Below, in pieces: positions 55,332 to 64,000 of a DNA stretch of 64,000 nt (position 1 is its first letter; each line of letters opens with the position of its first letter). The position numbers and the translations under genes are program-made. The stretch spans positions 62,001-126,000 of the forward strand of contig NZ_BBPM01000002.1 in assembly GCF_000787775.1 (NCBI RefSeq), written 5' to 3'. Source of the DNA: Streptacidiphilus carbonis (GTDB lineage Bacteria; Actinomycetota; Actinomycetes; Streptomycetales; Streptomycetaceae). The notes below the pieces were generated by a model. That model was not told the DNA's origin and ran no database searches. It saw only the letters and a list, made by a program, of their open reading frames with translations.

Positions 55332-58300
55332 CTATCGCGGCGCGACCAGGTGCAGCCGGTGGGCCAGGGCGGCGGCCTCGCCACGTCCGGTGACCTCCAG
55401 CTTGGCCAGGATGTTGGAGACATGGACGCTCGCCGTCTTCGGCGAGATGTACAGCTCCTCGGCGATCTGACGGTTGGTCCGCCCCAGCGCCACCAACCGC
55501 AGCACACCCAGCTCACGCGGTGTCAGATGGAACGCCGAAGCACCCCCCTCGCCGGGCGTTTCCGCGGCGGGCCGGGCGGGCTGACCGGTACGCAGGCCGG
55601 CCCGCTCGACCAGCTGCCGAAGCGACTGCTGCAGCCACAGCTCGCCCTGCCGTTCGGCCAGTTCCAGCGCCTCGGCGGCGGCTTCGGCGGCCGCGCCGCG
55701 GTCCCCGTCGGCGGCCAGCCGTTCCGCCGCCCGGTACAGCGCCACGGCGCGCGGGCCGGGCGATTCCAGTCCGCGCACCGCCTCCGCCGCGGTGAGCCAC
55801 AACTCCGTGCTGTCGTCCCGTTCGGCTCGGGCCAGTTCGGCCGACAGCATCGGGGCCCAGGCGGCCGAGAGCGGATGCACCGTGCTCAACCCGGCGGCCG
55901 CGGCGCGGATCCGCTGCAACGCCGCCGGCCGCTCCGCGGCCGAACCCGGCAGTTCGAAACCGTCGGCCTCGGCCGTGGCGGCGTGGAACAGGAGCGGCCA
56001 AGTGTTCCGCTCGTAGCCCCGGGCCAGGCCCTTGTCCAGGACGGCGGCCAGTTCGGCCCTGGCATCGCCGAAACGGCCCTCCTGGCAGGCGATCCGGATC
56101 GCCAGTGCGGCAGTCGGCAGGTACTTCTGCGGCTGCCAGTTGGCGCCGATGGCCAGCGAGGTCTCCAGCAGGGCGGCGGCCCGCGCGGTGTCCCCGCACA
56201 TCAGCGCCAGTTCGCCGCGCAGCCGTTCCAGGAAGTCGCGGTGCGCCTCCCGCCCGGCCCCGAACGGCTCCTCCGCGAGCAGCCGTTCGGCCTCTTCCAA
56301 CTGCCCCAGTGACAGCAGCGGCTCGGCGAGGTTGCCCAGCATGATGGTGCCGCTGTAGGCGGCCATCCCGTTCCGCCTGATCAGCGCCAGCCCGGCCCGG
56401 GCGGCGTCGACGGCGCGGGCGGACCGGCCCTCGGACTCGTAGTGGTGCGACAGGTTGATGTAGACCTTGGACTGGAGTTCCAGGTCGTCGGTGGCGGCCG
56501 CCTCCTCGGCGATGCCTTCGAAGGAGGCCTCCGCCCGTTCGTGGTCGTCGAAGGTCCGGTAGAGGCTGCCCAGGGTGAGCCGGGCGTGCAGTTCGGTGGC
56601 CCGGGCGCCTACCGCGCGGGCCACCTCGGCGGCCCGGCGGGCCGTCACCAGGTCCTCGGGGCTCGCGTGGTCCAGAGTGCCCTCGGTGGCCAGCCGGTTG
56701 AGGACATGGGCGAGGACCGCGGTCGGCGGTCCGTCACCGACCAGCTTCAGGGCACGGCTGATGTCCTCGCGCTCGGTCCCGCCGGAGCGGTAGCGGACCG
56801 CGCGTCCGCGCTGCATCAGGAACCAGGCCGCACGCTGCGGGTCCTCGTTCTCGTCCACGATCCGCAGCGCCTTCTTGATGAAGCGCAGACCCCGGTCGTG
56901 CTCGCCGGTGTACATGGCGGCGACGGCGGCCTGGGCCAGCACATCGGTCATCCGCAGCCGGTCGCAGCCGTGCGCGGCGCCGGGCGGGCAGGTGCAGACG
57001 GGGTAGGTCGAGTCGGTCGGCTCGACGCCGACGAGCCCCGCGAGCACCTGCTCCGGTACGTCGTCCCAGAGCTCCAGCGCCCGCTCCAGCATTCTGAGCT
57101 GCTCGGCGAAGGCGTTGCGGCGGCGTGCCTGCAGCCCGGCCTCCAGGGCGGCGGGCAGCGCCAGTGCGGCGTCGCGGGCGTGGTACCAGTAGTCGGCGAG
57201 CCGGGCAGCCCGCTGGTCGGCGGCGACCAGGTCCGGATGCTCGGCCAGGACGCCGGCGTAGCGGCGGTTGATCCGGCTGCGCTCCCCCGGCATCAGGTCG
57301 TCCGAGACCGCTTCGCGGACCAGGGCGTGGCGGTAGCAGTAGCCGTCCATATCGGCGCTGGGCTGGATGATGTTGGCACCCACGGCGGTGCGCAGCACCT
57401 CGGTCAGTTCGTCCTCGGGGTGCCCGGCGACCGCGGCCAGCAGCCGGTGCTCGACCGCCGAGCCGCCCTCGGCCAGGACCCGCAGGATGCCCTGGCTCTC
57501 CTCCGGCATCGCCTCGACCCGGACCAGCAGCAGGTCGCGCAGCGAGTCGGTGAGGCAGCGCCCGGCCCCCTGCTGCTCGGAGACGGCCAACTCCTCGACG
57601 AAGAAGGGGTTTCCCTCGGAGCGGTCGTAGACCCACCGCACCAGGTCCTCGCCGGGGATCCTGGGGTGCAGGATGCCGGCCAGCTGGCGGGCCACCTCGG
57701 CCCGGCCCAGTCTGGGCAGCTCGAACCGCTGGACCGTGCGCAGTCGCTCCAGCTCGGCCAGGAAGGGCCGGACCGGATGGCGGCGGTGCAGGTCGTCGCT
57801 GCGGTAGGTGGCGAGGACGACGACTCTGGCCCCCTGCAGGGTGCGGACCAGGTAGGCCAGCAGCTCCCGGGTCGAGCGGTCGGACCAGTGCAGGTCCTCG
57901 ACGGCCAGGACCAGGGCGCGGTCCACGGTCAGCCGCTCGAAGAGCCGCGCGGTGTGCTCGAACAGCCGGGCCCGGGCGAAGGCGTCGTGGGCCTCCGGCG
58001 GGGCCTCGCCGAAGTCGGGCAGCAGCCGGGCCAGACTGCTCTCATTGCCCTCGGCGGCCTGCGCCAGCTCCTCGCCGAACTCCCGGTGCAGCCGGCGCAG
58101 CAGCGACGCGAACGGCGCGTACGGCAGGCCTTCGGCGCCGACCTCCAGGCAGCCGCCGACCGCGACCACCGCGCCGCGGGCCAGCGCGGACCGCTGGAAC
58201 TCCTCCAGCAGCCGGGTCTTGCCGACCCCCGCCTCGCCGCCGATCAGCACGGCCTGCGGCAGCCCGGCCTCGGCCCGGCGCAGCGCGGCTTCCAGCGCCG

Positions 58301-58364
58301 CGAGCTCGGAGTTGCGGCCGACGAACCGGGGGCTTACCGATATCCGCTCCACGGTCCCGAGCAT
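55332..58364 (-). CDS. LAL-type LuxR regulator with AAA ATPase domain (second of pair)
   Basis: 1010 residues. Start ATG ([17 protein letters not shown]) with AGGGG 8 nt upstream. Walker A GGEAGVGKT (42-50), Walker B-type LAVEDLHWSD (about 156), a long TPR-like helical middle, and a C-terminal LuxR helix-turn-helix ([20 protein letters not shown]). A cysteine cluster C457-x-C459-x7-C467 lies in the middle. ATP-dependent transcriptional regulator responding to an unknown signal. It starts 58 bp after its paralogue. Confidence 0.9.
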   Translation of the reverse strand: MLGTVERISVSPRFVGRNSELAALEAALRRAEAGLPQAVLIGGEAGVGKTRLLEEFQRSALARGAVVAVGGCLEVGAEGLPYAPFASLLRRLHREFGEELAQAAEGNESSLARLLPDFGEAPPEAHDAFARARLFEHTARLFERLTVDRALVLAVEDLHWSDRSTRELLAYLVRTLQGARVVVLATYRSDDLHRRHPVRPFLAELERLRTVQRFELPRLGRAEVARQLAGILHPRIPGEDLVRWVYDRSEGNPFFVEELAVSEQQGAGRCLTDSLRDLLLVRVEAMPEESQGILRVLAEGGSAVEHRLLAAVAGHPEDELTEVLRTAVGANIIQPSADMDGYCYRHALVREAVSDDLMPGERSRINRRYAGVLAEHPDLVAADQRAARLADYWYHARDAALALPAALEAGLQARRRNAFAEQLRMLERALELWDDVPEQVLAGLVGVEPTDSTYPVCTCPPGAAHGCDRLRMTDVLAQAAVAAMYTGEHDRGLRFIKKALRIVDENEDPQRAAWFLMQRGRAVRYRSGGTEREDISRALKLVGDGPPTAVLAHVLNRLATEGTLDHASPEDLVTARRAAEVARAVGARATELHARLTLGSLYRTFDDHERAEASFEGIAEEAAATDDLELQSKVYINLSHHYESEGRSARAVDAARAGLALIRRNGMAAYSGTIMLGNLAEPLLSLGQLEEAERLLAEEPFGAGREAHRDFLERLRGELALMCGDTARAAALLETSLAIGANWQPQKYLPTAALAIRIACQEGRFGDARAELAAVLDKGLARGYERNTWPLLFHAATAEADGFELPGSAAERPAALQRIRAAAAGLSTVHPLSAAWAPMLSAELARAERDDSTELWLTAAEAVRGLESPGPRAVALYRAAERLAADGDRGAAAEAAAEALELAERQGELWLQQSLRQLVERAGLRTGQPARPAAETPGEGGASAFHLTPRELGVLRLVALGRTNRQIAEELYISPKTASVHVSNILAKLEVTGRGEAAALAHRLHLVAPR
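55393..55532 (-). repeat. LuxR DNA-binding tract shared by the two LAL genes
   Basis: 140 nt matching 58487-58626 with three differences. It covers the recognition helix and most of the helix-turn-helix, while the rest of the genes has diverged much further. Confidence 0.85.
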
Positions 58365-58422
58365 CGCACACCCCTGCGACAGCGCCTCATGATTTTCCGG
58401 CGGCGCCGGCACCCGGGACCGT

Positions 58423-61400
58423 TCAGGCGCCGACCGGGACCAGGTGCAGCCGGTGCGCCATGGCGGCGGCCTCGCCCCGTCCGGTCACCTCCAGCTTGGC
58501 CAGGATGTTGGAGACATGCACGCTCGCCGTCTTCGGCGAGATGTACAGCTCCTCGGCGATCTGACGGTTCGTCCGCCCCAGCGCCACCAACCGCAGCACA
58601 CCCAGCTCACGCGGCGTCAGATGGAAGGCGGCGCCGCCCGGTCCGGACAGTACGGCGGCGGCCTCCTCCGGTTCGCCCCGGACCGGCTCGGCGCGCAGAC
58701 CTGCCCGCTCGGCCAGGCGCTGCGCCGCCGACTGCAGCCGTACGTCGCCGTGCCGGGCGGCCTGCTCCTCGGCGCGGCGCAGCAGCGCCGCCGCCTCGGG
58801 CCGCCGTCCTTCCAGCGCCTCCGCCTCGGCGGCCCGCAGCAGGGCCAGGTCCAGCGGGTACGGAACGCCGATCGGCTCCAGCACCGCCACCGCGCGAAGG
58901 TACGGCTCGGCCCGGAAATCGCCCTCGGCGCGGGCCAGTTCGGCGTCCAGCAGCAGCGCGAAGCCCTTGGCCAGCGGCCAGCCGCGCAGCAGCTGGCCGG
59001 CGGCCGCGCGGATCTGCGCCAGCACCGCCGGCCGGTCGGCCTCCAGGGCCGGCAGCCCGCGCGAGTCGGCCTCGGCGGCGGTGGCGTGCACCAGCAGCGG
59101 CCAGACATAGCGGGACTTCCCGGACGGGAAGCCCTGGCCGACGGCGGCCAGCAGTTCGGACCTGACCGCCTCGAAGCGGCCCTCGGCCGCGGCCAGCCGG
59201 ATCGCCAGCTCGCTGAGCGGCAGCCAGCTCTGGGCCCGGACACCGGCCAGGTCGGCCCTGGCGTTGAGCAGATGGGCGGTCGCGGTCGGCAGGTCGTCGC
59301 GCAGCAATGCCACCAGGCCGTGCAGCCGGTTCAGGAAGGTGCCCAGGGTGCGGGTGTCCATGTCGCGCGAGGCGCTGCCGAGCAGTTCCTCGGCCTGCTC
59401 CAACCGCCCGAGCGAGATCAGCGGCTCGATCCAGTTGCCGCGCAGCAGCGAACCGGAGGCGCCCAGCAGCCCGTTGGCCCGGGCCATCTCGCAGCCCTCA
59501 CGGGCGATCTCCGCGGCCTGCTCCGAGTGGCCCAGTCCCTCGTAGACGTCCGAGAGGTTGACGTAGGCACGGGACATCAGGTCCGGTTCATGCAGCGCGA
59601 CGGCTCGGCCCAGTACGTGCCGCAGCTCGGCCAGGCCCTGCTCCTCGCTGCCCAGGATCACCTGGAGCGTGCCCAGGGTGACCCGGGCGTGCAGCTCCAC
59701 CGGCTCGTCGCCGATCTCCCGGGCGATCGCGATGGCACGCTCGGCCAGCCCGATGTCCTCGGCCTCGGGCCAGTCGACCATGTCGCAGGCGGCGAAGCGG
59801 GCGAAGACCTCCGCCTGCACCGCATTGGGCGGGCCGTTCTCGACCAGCTCGCGGGCCTTGGCCAGATCCTTGCGGCCGTTGTCGCCGGCGTCGCTGAGGA
59901 ACTGGACCCGGGAGCGCTGGCCCCAGAACCAGGCCGCCCTGGACGGGTCCTTGCGGTCGTCGATCTGACGCAGCGCCAGCTTGCAGAGGTTCAGGCAGCG
60001 TTCGCGCTCCCCGCAGAGCCGGGCGGCGACCGCCGCCTCGGCGATCACGTCCAGGTAGCGCAGCCGCTCGCAGCAGGCGCCGTCGGGGTCCTCGTCGCAG
60101 CTGCAGGCCGGATAGGACTCGGCGTAGTCGGCCGGACGCAGATCGGCCAGGACCTCCTCGGGAACCCGGTCCCACAGCTCCAGGGCGCGCTCCAGCATCT
60201 GCAGCTGCTCGGCGAAGGCGTTGCGGCGCCGGGCCTCGCGGCTCGCGTCCAGGGCGGCCGGCAGCGCGCGGGCCGGATCGCCGGCGCTGTACCAGTAGTT
60301 CGCCAGCCTGGTGGTCCGCTCCACGGCCGGGACCAGCTGCGGCTGCTCGCTGAGGATGGTCGCGTAGCGCCGGGTGATCCGGCCGCCCTCGCCGGGCAGC
60401 AGGTCGTCGGCGACGGCCTCGCGGACCAGGGCGTGCCGGAAGCGGTAGCCGTCGCCGTCCATGGTGGGGCGCAGGATGTTGGCGTCCACCGCGGTGCGCA
60501 GGGCGCCGATCAGCTCGTCCTCGGGCAGCGGCAGCACCGCCTGGAGCAGCCCGTACTCCACCGCCGAGCCGCCCAGCGCGAGGGCGCGCAGCACCGACTG
60601 CACCGGCTCCGGCAGTGCCTCGACCCGGACCAGCAGCAGATCGCGCAGCGACTCGGTGAGGCCGCTGGAGCAGCCGCCCTGGTAGCTCGCGGCCAGCTCC
60701 TCCACGAAGAACGGGATGCCCTCGGAGCGGAGGAAGATCTTGGACACCAGTGCGGCGTCCGGGGTGTCCGCCAGGATGCCGAGCAGCTGGTCGGCGACCT
60801 CGGCACGGCCCAGCCTGGGCAGTTCCAGCCGCTGCACCGTGCGCAGCCGCTCCAGCTCGGCCAGGAAGGGGCGCAGCGGGTGCCGGCGGTGCAGGTCGTC
60901 GCTGCGGTAGGTGGCGACGATGACCAGCCGTGAGCCGCGCAGCGAGCGCAGCAGGTAGACCAGCAGTTCCCGGGTGGAGCGGTCGGACCAGTGCAGGTCC
61001 TCCAGGGCCAGCACGATGGTGCGGTCCGCGGTGAGCCGTTCGAAGAGCTGGGCGGTGTGCTCGAACAGCCGGGCCCGGCCGAACTCGTCATGGGCCTCCG
61101 GCACCGCGTGGCCCAGCTCGGGCAGCAGTTGCGCAAGCCGGCCCGCGCTGCCCGCGGCCGCCTGCTCCACCTCGGTGCCCAGCTCGTGGTGGAGCGCGCG
61201 CAGGGCGGCGGCGATCGGCGCGTACGGCAGGCCGTCCGCGCCGATCTCCACACATCCGCCGACGGCGGCTACGGCCCCCCGCGCCGTAGCCGCACAGACG
61301 AACTCCTCCAGCAGCCGGGTCTTGCCGACCCCGGCGTCCCCCGCGATGAGCAGCGCCTGCGGCTGCCCCTCCCCTGCCCGCTCGAGCGCCGACGAGAGCT

Positions 61401-61467
61401 CCGCCATTTCGGCGGAGCGGCCGACGAACACGGGACTCACCGATATACGCTCCACAACAGTGAGCAT
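58423..61467 (-). CDS. LAL-type LuxR regulator with AAA ATPase domain (first of pair)
   Basis: 1014 residues from ATG ([20 protein letters not shown]) with GGAGG 8 nt upstream. Same order as its paralogue: Walker A GDAGVGKT (ending about 50), EDLHWSD, helical repeats, cysteine cluster C455-x-C457-x7-C465-C466, then a LuxR domain identical in the recognition helix. The pair looks like a tandem duplication. Together with a small protein upstream and a dehydrogenase downstream it forms one apparent operon. Confidence 0.9.
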   Translation of the reverse strand: MLTVVERISVSPVFVGRSAEMAELSSALERAGEGQPQALLIAGDAGVGKTRLLEEFVCAATARGAVAAVGGCVEIGADGLPYAPIAAALRALHHELGTEVEQAAAGSAGRLAQLLPELGHAVPEAHDEFGRARLFEHTAQLFERLTADRTIVLALEDLHWSDRSTRELLVYLLRSLRGSRLVIVATYRSDDLHRRHPLRPFLAELERLRTVQRLELPRLGRAEVADQLLGILADTPDAALVSKIFLRSEGIPFFVEELAASYQGGCSSGLTESLRDLLLVRVEALPEPVQSVLRALALGGSAVEYGLLQAVLPLPEDELIGALRTAVDANILRPTMDGDGYRFRHALVREAVADDLLPGEGGRITRRYATILSEQPQLVPAVERTTRLANYWYSAGDPARALPAALDASREARRRNAFAEQLQMLERALELWDRVPEEVLADLRPADYAESYPACSCDEDPDGACCERLRYLDVIAEAAVAARLCGERERCLNLCKLALRQIDDRKDPSRAAWFWGQRSRVQFLSDAGDNGRKDLAKARELVENGPPNAVQAEVFARFAACDMVDWPEAEDIGLAERAIAIAREIGDEPVELHARVTLGTLQVILGSEEQGLAELRHVLGRAVALHEPDLMSRAYVNLSDVYEGLGHSEQAAEIAREGCEMARANGLLGASGSLLRGNWIEPLISLGRLEQAEELLGSASRDMDTRTLGTFLNRLHGLVALLRDDLPTATAHLLNARADLAGVRAQSWLPLSELAIRLAAAEGRFEAVRSELLAAVGQGFPSGKSRYVWPLLVHATAAEADSRGLPALEADRPAVLAQIRAAAGQLLRGWPLAKGFALLLDAELARAEGDFRAEPYLRAVAVLEPIGVPYPLDLALLRAAEAEALEGRRPEAAALLRRAEEQAARHGDVRLQSAAQRLAERAGLRAEPVRGEPEEAAAVLSGPGGAAFHLTPRELGVLRLVALGRTNRQIAEELYISPKTASVHVSNILAKLEVTGRGEAAAMAHRLHLVPVGA

Positions 61468-61499
61468 CGCACACGCCTCCGACAATCCGGGGGCGTCAC

Positions 61500-61712
61500 T
61501 CAGCAGGCACTGGGAGCCGACGCGCGCCGCGAACGGCGTACGCCCCGGAAGCGGAAGCTCGATCCCCCTCCCTTCCGGTCGTGTGCCCCGGCATCCTTCG
61601 CCGCTGCGGCACCCTGCTCGGCCTCGGCCAGCAGGCGGTGCTGCTCGGCCGCGCGACGCAGCTCCGACTCGCGGATCTTGAAGGACTCGATGTAGAACTC
61701 GCTGCTGGACAT
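61500..61712 (-). CDS. small basic protein heading the LAL operon
   Basis: 70 residues, [24 protein letters not shown] to RRASAPSAC. The first half is a charged amphipathic helix ([20 protein letters not shown]); the C-terminus is rich in Arg, Lys, Gly and Ser. GGGGAG precedes the ATG. It ends 32 bp before the first LAL gene. Short ORFs of this style are frequent in actinomycetes and mostly uncharacterised. Confidence 0.6.
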   Translation of the reverse strand: MSSSEFYIESFKIRESELRRAAEQHRLLAEAEQGAAAAKDAGAHDRKGGGSSFRFRGVRRSRRASAPSAC

Positions 61713-61836
61713 CTGCTGCTCCCCTGGTGAAGGTCTGTCTCGCTCTTCCCTGCTGACCTCAAGATTCCTCTCCCAGGGGGGTGCAGGGCATCGGGAGCCT
61801 GCCCGATCTTCCAGCTCAGCGGGGCCTTAGACAGCA

Positions 61837-61890
61837 CTGAGGCCGTCCTACCCGGAGGGGCGGGACGGCCTCAGGCGCCTAAGTAGGCGC
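61837..61890. terminator. gatB terminator and adjacent hairpin
   Basis: 12-bp arms CTGAGGCCGTCC/GGACGGCCTCAG (61837-61874), followed towards gatB by a second perfect hairpin GCGCCTA-AG-TAGGCGC (61875-61890). They lie 70-125 nt beyond the gatB stop and end the gatA-gatB transcript. Confidence 0.7.
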
Positions 61891-61925
61891 AGGCAGTGCC
61901 TTAGTCCTTAGGACCTTCAGTGCCT

Positions 61926-61979
61926 AGGCAAGCCGTTCGAGGCTGTGCTTGTTGATCCTCTCAGGCAAGCCGTTCGAGG
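61926..61979. repeat. 17-nt direct repeat at the gatB 3' end
   Basis: AGGCAAGCCGTTCGAGG occurs at 61963-61979 (the last codons of gatB) and again at 61926-61942 just past the stop, period 37 nt. It looks like a small local duplication of the gene end. Confidence 0.8.
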
Positions 61980-63460
61980 ATGAGTTCCTTCACCCGGGCC
62001 GCGTCGGCCTGGCCGCGGGTGGCCTTCATGACCGCGCCGACCAGCGCGCCGGCCGCGGCGACCTTGCCGTCGCGGATCTTGGCGGCGACGTCGGGGTTGG
62101 CCGCGATGGCCTCGTCCACGGCCGCGCCCAGCGCCGAGTCGTCCGAGACGACGGCCAGGCCGCGCTTGGCGACGACCTCGTCCGGGCCACCCTCGCCGGC
62201 CAGCACCGCCTCGATCACCTGGCGGGCCAGCTTGTCGTTCAGCGAGCCCGCCGCCACCAGCTCGGACACCCGGGCGACCTGCGCCGGGGTGATCGGCAGC
62301 GCGCCGAGCTCGGCGCCGGTCTCGTTGGCGTGCCGGGCCAGCTCGCCCATCCACCACTTGCGGGCCTGGTCCGCGGGCGCGCCCGCGGCGATGGTCTCCA
62401 GGATCGGCTCGATCGCACCGGCGTTGAGCACGGACTGCATCTCCAGGTCGGAGATGCCCCACTCGCCCTGCAACCGCTCCCGGCGCACCCGGGGCATCTC
62501 AGGCAGCGCCGCCCGCAGCTCCGCCACCCACTCGCGGGACGGTGCCACCGGCACCAGGTCGGGCTCGGGGAAGTAGCGGTAGTCCTCGGCGTTGTCCTTG
62601 ATCCGCCCGGCGGTGGTGCTGCCGTCCTCCTCGTGGAAGTGGCGGGTCTCCTGGACGATGCTGCCGCCCTCGTTGAGGACCGCGGCATGCCGCTGGATCT
62701 CGAAGCGCGCGGCCCGCTCCACACTGCGGAGCGAGTTGACGTTCTTGGTCTCCGACCGGGTGCCGAACTCCTCGCGCCCGTGCGGCCGCAGCGACAGGTT
62801 GACGTCGCAGCGCATCTGGCCCTTGTCCATCCGGGCCTCGGACACGCCCAGTGCCCTGATGACCTCGCGCAGCTCGGCCACGTACGCCTTGGCGACCTCG
62901 GGTGCCCGCTCGCCCGCTCCCTCGATCGGCTTGGTGACGATCTCGATCAGCGGGATGCCGGCCCGGTTGTAGTCCAGCAGCGAGTGCGAGGCGCCGTGGA
63001 TACGGCCGGTCGCGCCGCCGATGTGGGAGGACTTGCCGGTGTCCTCCTCCATGTGGGCGCGCTCGATCTGCACGCGGAAGACCTCGCCGTCCTCCAGCGT
63101 GACGTCCAGGTAGCCGTTGAAGGCGATGGGCTCGTCGTACTGCGAGGTCTGGAAGTTCTTCGGCATGTCCGGGTAGAAGTAGTTCTTCCGGGCGAAGCGG
63201 CACCACTCGGCGATCTCGCAGTTCAGCGCGAGGCCGATCTTGACCGCCGACTCCACGCCGACCGCGTTCACCACGGGCAGCGACCCGGGCAGGCCCAGGC
63301 AGGTCGGGCAGACCTGCGAGTTGGGCTCGGCGCCCAGCTCGGTGGAGCAGCCGCAGAACATCTTGGTGGCGGTGCCCAGCTCGACGTGGACCTCCAGGCC
63401 CATCACCGGGTCGTACGCCGCCAGCGCCTCGTCGTAGGGCACCAGGTCGATGACGCTCAC
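61961..63460 (-). CDS. gatB: aspartyl/glutamyl-tRNA amidotransferase subunit B
   Basis: Converts Glu-tRNA(Gln) (and possibly Asp-tRNA(Asn)) to the amide form, with GatA and GatC. 499 residues. Zinc/tRNA motif FCGCSTELG and [14 protein letters not shown], the phosphate-binding [14 protein letters not shown], and the C-terminal Yqey-like helical domain are present. GTG start with GAGGGGA upstream. It follows gatA and a small membrane protein gene on the same strand. Confidence 0.97.
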   Translation of the reverse strand: MSVIDLVPYDEALAAYDPVMGLEVHVELGTATKMFCGCSTELGAEPNSQVCPTCLGLPGSLPVVNAVGVESAVKIGLALNCEIAEWCRFARKNYFYPDMPKNFQTSQYDEPIAFNGYLDVTLEDGEVFRVQIERAHMEEDTGKSSHIGGATGRIHGASHSLLDYNRAGIPLIEIVTKPIEGAGERAPEVAKAYVAELREVIRALGVSEARMDKGQMRCDVNLSLRPHGREEFGTRSETKNVNSLRSVERAARFEIQRHAAVLNEGGSIVQETRHFHEEDGSTTAGRIKDNAEDYRYFPEPDLVPVAPSREWVAELRAALPEMPRVRRERLQGEWGISDLEMQSVLNAGAIEPILETIAAGAPADQARKWWMGELARHANETGAELGALPITPAQVARVSELVAAGSLNDKLARQVIEAVLAGEGGPDEVVAKRGLAVVSDDSALGAAVDEAIAANPDVAAKIRDGKVAAAGALVGAVMKATRGQADAARVKELILERLA

Positions 63461-63498
63461 TGATGCGTCCCCTCTTCGTCACATGTGTTCATGGATGC

Positions 63499-63789
63499 TC
63501 AGCCGAGCAGGATGTCGTCGTCGCCGAGCCTGCGCAGCTCGCGGACCAGCAGTGCGGTGCTGGTGACCAGGGCCAGGGCGGCGACGGCGGCGTTGACCAG
63601 CTTGAGGGTGTCACCCTCCTCGCGGGCCTTGCGGAGGTCCTTGGCGACGCCGACGGCACCGAACAGACTCCCGCCGATGCCGAACAGGATCCCGGGCTTG
63701 GTGTGCTTGAAGCCTTTGAGCTGCTTGGCCTTGCTGCCGGTGCCGACGGTGGTGGCGGTGTCGGTCTTCGCGACGGTCTTGTTGCTCAC
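63499..63789 (-). CDS. small membrane protein between gatA and gatB
   Basis: 96 residues from GTG ([18 protein letters not shown]), which overlaps the gatA TGA in a GTGA. Two hydrophobic stretches ([18 protein letters not shown] and [19 protein letters not shown]) flank a charged [11 protein letters not shown]. It ends 38 bp before gatB, so it is part of the gat transcript. It does not resemble GatC. Function unknown. Confidence 0.75.
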   Translation of the reverse strand: MSNKTVAKTDTATTVGTGSKAKQLKGFKHTKPGILFGIGGSLFGAVGVAKDLRKAREEGDTLKLVNAAVAALALVTSTALLVRELRRLGDDDILLG

Positions 63790-64000
63790 AGCGCCGGTGC
63801 CTCCTCTAGCAGGGGGTGTCCCCACTGGTTGTCGAGTGCCGCCTCGACCGCCGCACCAACCCGGTACAGCCGGTCGTCGGCCATGGCGGGGGCGATGATC
63901 TGCAGGCCGACCGGGAGATTGTCCTCCGGGGCGAGTCCGCAGGGGACCGACATGGCCGAGTTGCCGGCCAGGTTCGACGGAATGGTGCAGAGGTCCGCGA
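63786..64000 (-). CDS. gatA: glutamyl-tRNA amidotransferase subunit A, C-terminal end only
   Basis: The last 70 residues ([21 protein letters not shown] to [10 protein letters not shown]), with the 5' part beyond the right edge. [17 protein letters not shown] and [10 protein letters not shown] are typical of the amidase-signature C-terminus of GatA. The catalytic Lys-Ser-Ser triad is outside the window. Its stop overlaps the next gene's GTG by 4 nt. Confidence 0.93.
   Translation of the reverse strand, partial: ADLCTIPSNLAGNSAMSVPCGLAPEDNLPVGLQIIAPAMADDRLYRVGAAVEAALDNQWGHPLLEEAPAL

Noticed and set aside
56442-59165. A 907-codon open frame antisense across the two LAL genes
   Set aside because: Spans the intergenic gap and both coding regions without any domain; ends in Arg/Pro-rich noise.

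Overview
This is high-GC actinomycete DNA, almost certainly from the Streptomycetaceae (Streptomyces, Kitasatospora or Streptacidiphilus). The signs are the codon use, many GTG starts, a HupS-type HU with a long Lys/Ala tail, an NdgR-type IclR regulator next to leuCD, two tandem conservons (cvn operons) and the classic actinobacterial ilvB leader peptide. The gene order (coaD-rsmD-recG, rpmB, thiL/thiD, ddl-gpsA-plsC, hupS, leuDC/ndgR, gltX, cvn, cimA, ilvE, leuB, serA, ilvC-ilvH-ilvB, gatB-gatA) follows the conserved chromosomal core of streptomycetes. I see no phage, transposase, plasmid or CRISPR signal.

Layout. 1-6.0 kb: housekeeping genes on the minus strand (coiled-coil protein, coaD, rsmD, recG, DAK-domain protein), then rpmB on plus. 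6.1-9.0 kb: thiD, pfkA and thiL on minus, with a phosphofructokinase lying between two thiamine kinases. 9.3-18.5 kb: a Lrp-type ligand-binding domain, a lipoprotein, ddl, the gpsA-plsC pair, cofC for coenzyme F420, hupS, leuCD and the divergent ndgR. 18.7-22.5 kb: a PIG-V-like membrane protein and an ABC exporter-like pair. 22.5-25.9 kb: five tRNA genes (Gln, three Glu, Gln), gltX, a fumarylacetoacetate-hydrolase-family gene and a small unknown gene. 26.4-37.0 kb: two adjacent cvnABCD operons. 37.0-50.9 kb: branched-chain amino acid and serine genes (cimA, ilvE, leuB, serA, ilvC, ilvH, ilvB), interrupted by a two-gene module of a membrane-anchored SBP/VWA protein and a solute-binding lipoprotein. 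51.1-54.1 kb: a membrane PAS-GGDEF-EAL protein. 54.4-61.7 kb: a small protein, two paralogous LAL-type LuxR regulators and a 2-hydroxyacid dehydrogenase in one direction. 61.9-64.0 kb: gatB, a small membrane protein and the end of gatA.

How the genes work together. Branched-chain amino acid synthesis dominates: CimA opens a threonine-independent isoleucine route, LeuB and LeuCD serve leucine and probably the citramalate branch, IlvB/IlvH/IlvC/IlvE supply the shared steps, and NdgR is the likely local regulator. ilvB has a textbook leader peptide plus attenuator, and cimA appears to have a similar arrangement. GltX, the tRNA-Gln and tRNA-Glu genes and gatBA fit the indirect Glu-tRNA(Gln) amidation route.

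Most notable observations. (1) The two conservons share nearly identical DNA over most of cvnB and cvnD while cvnA and cvnC have diverged, as expected for recent gene conversion. The two LAL regulators show the same pattern in their DNA-binding domains. (2) An inverted repeat sits exactly inside a probably leaderless ndgR promoter. (3) A candidate LALII leader peptide lies upstream of an attenuator-like hairpin before cimA. (4) The SBP/VWA plus lipoprotein pair has no transporter partner nearby. (5) Four copies of one GC-rich inverted repeat all lie at gene 3' ends.
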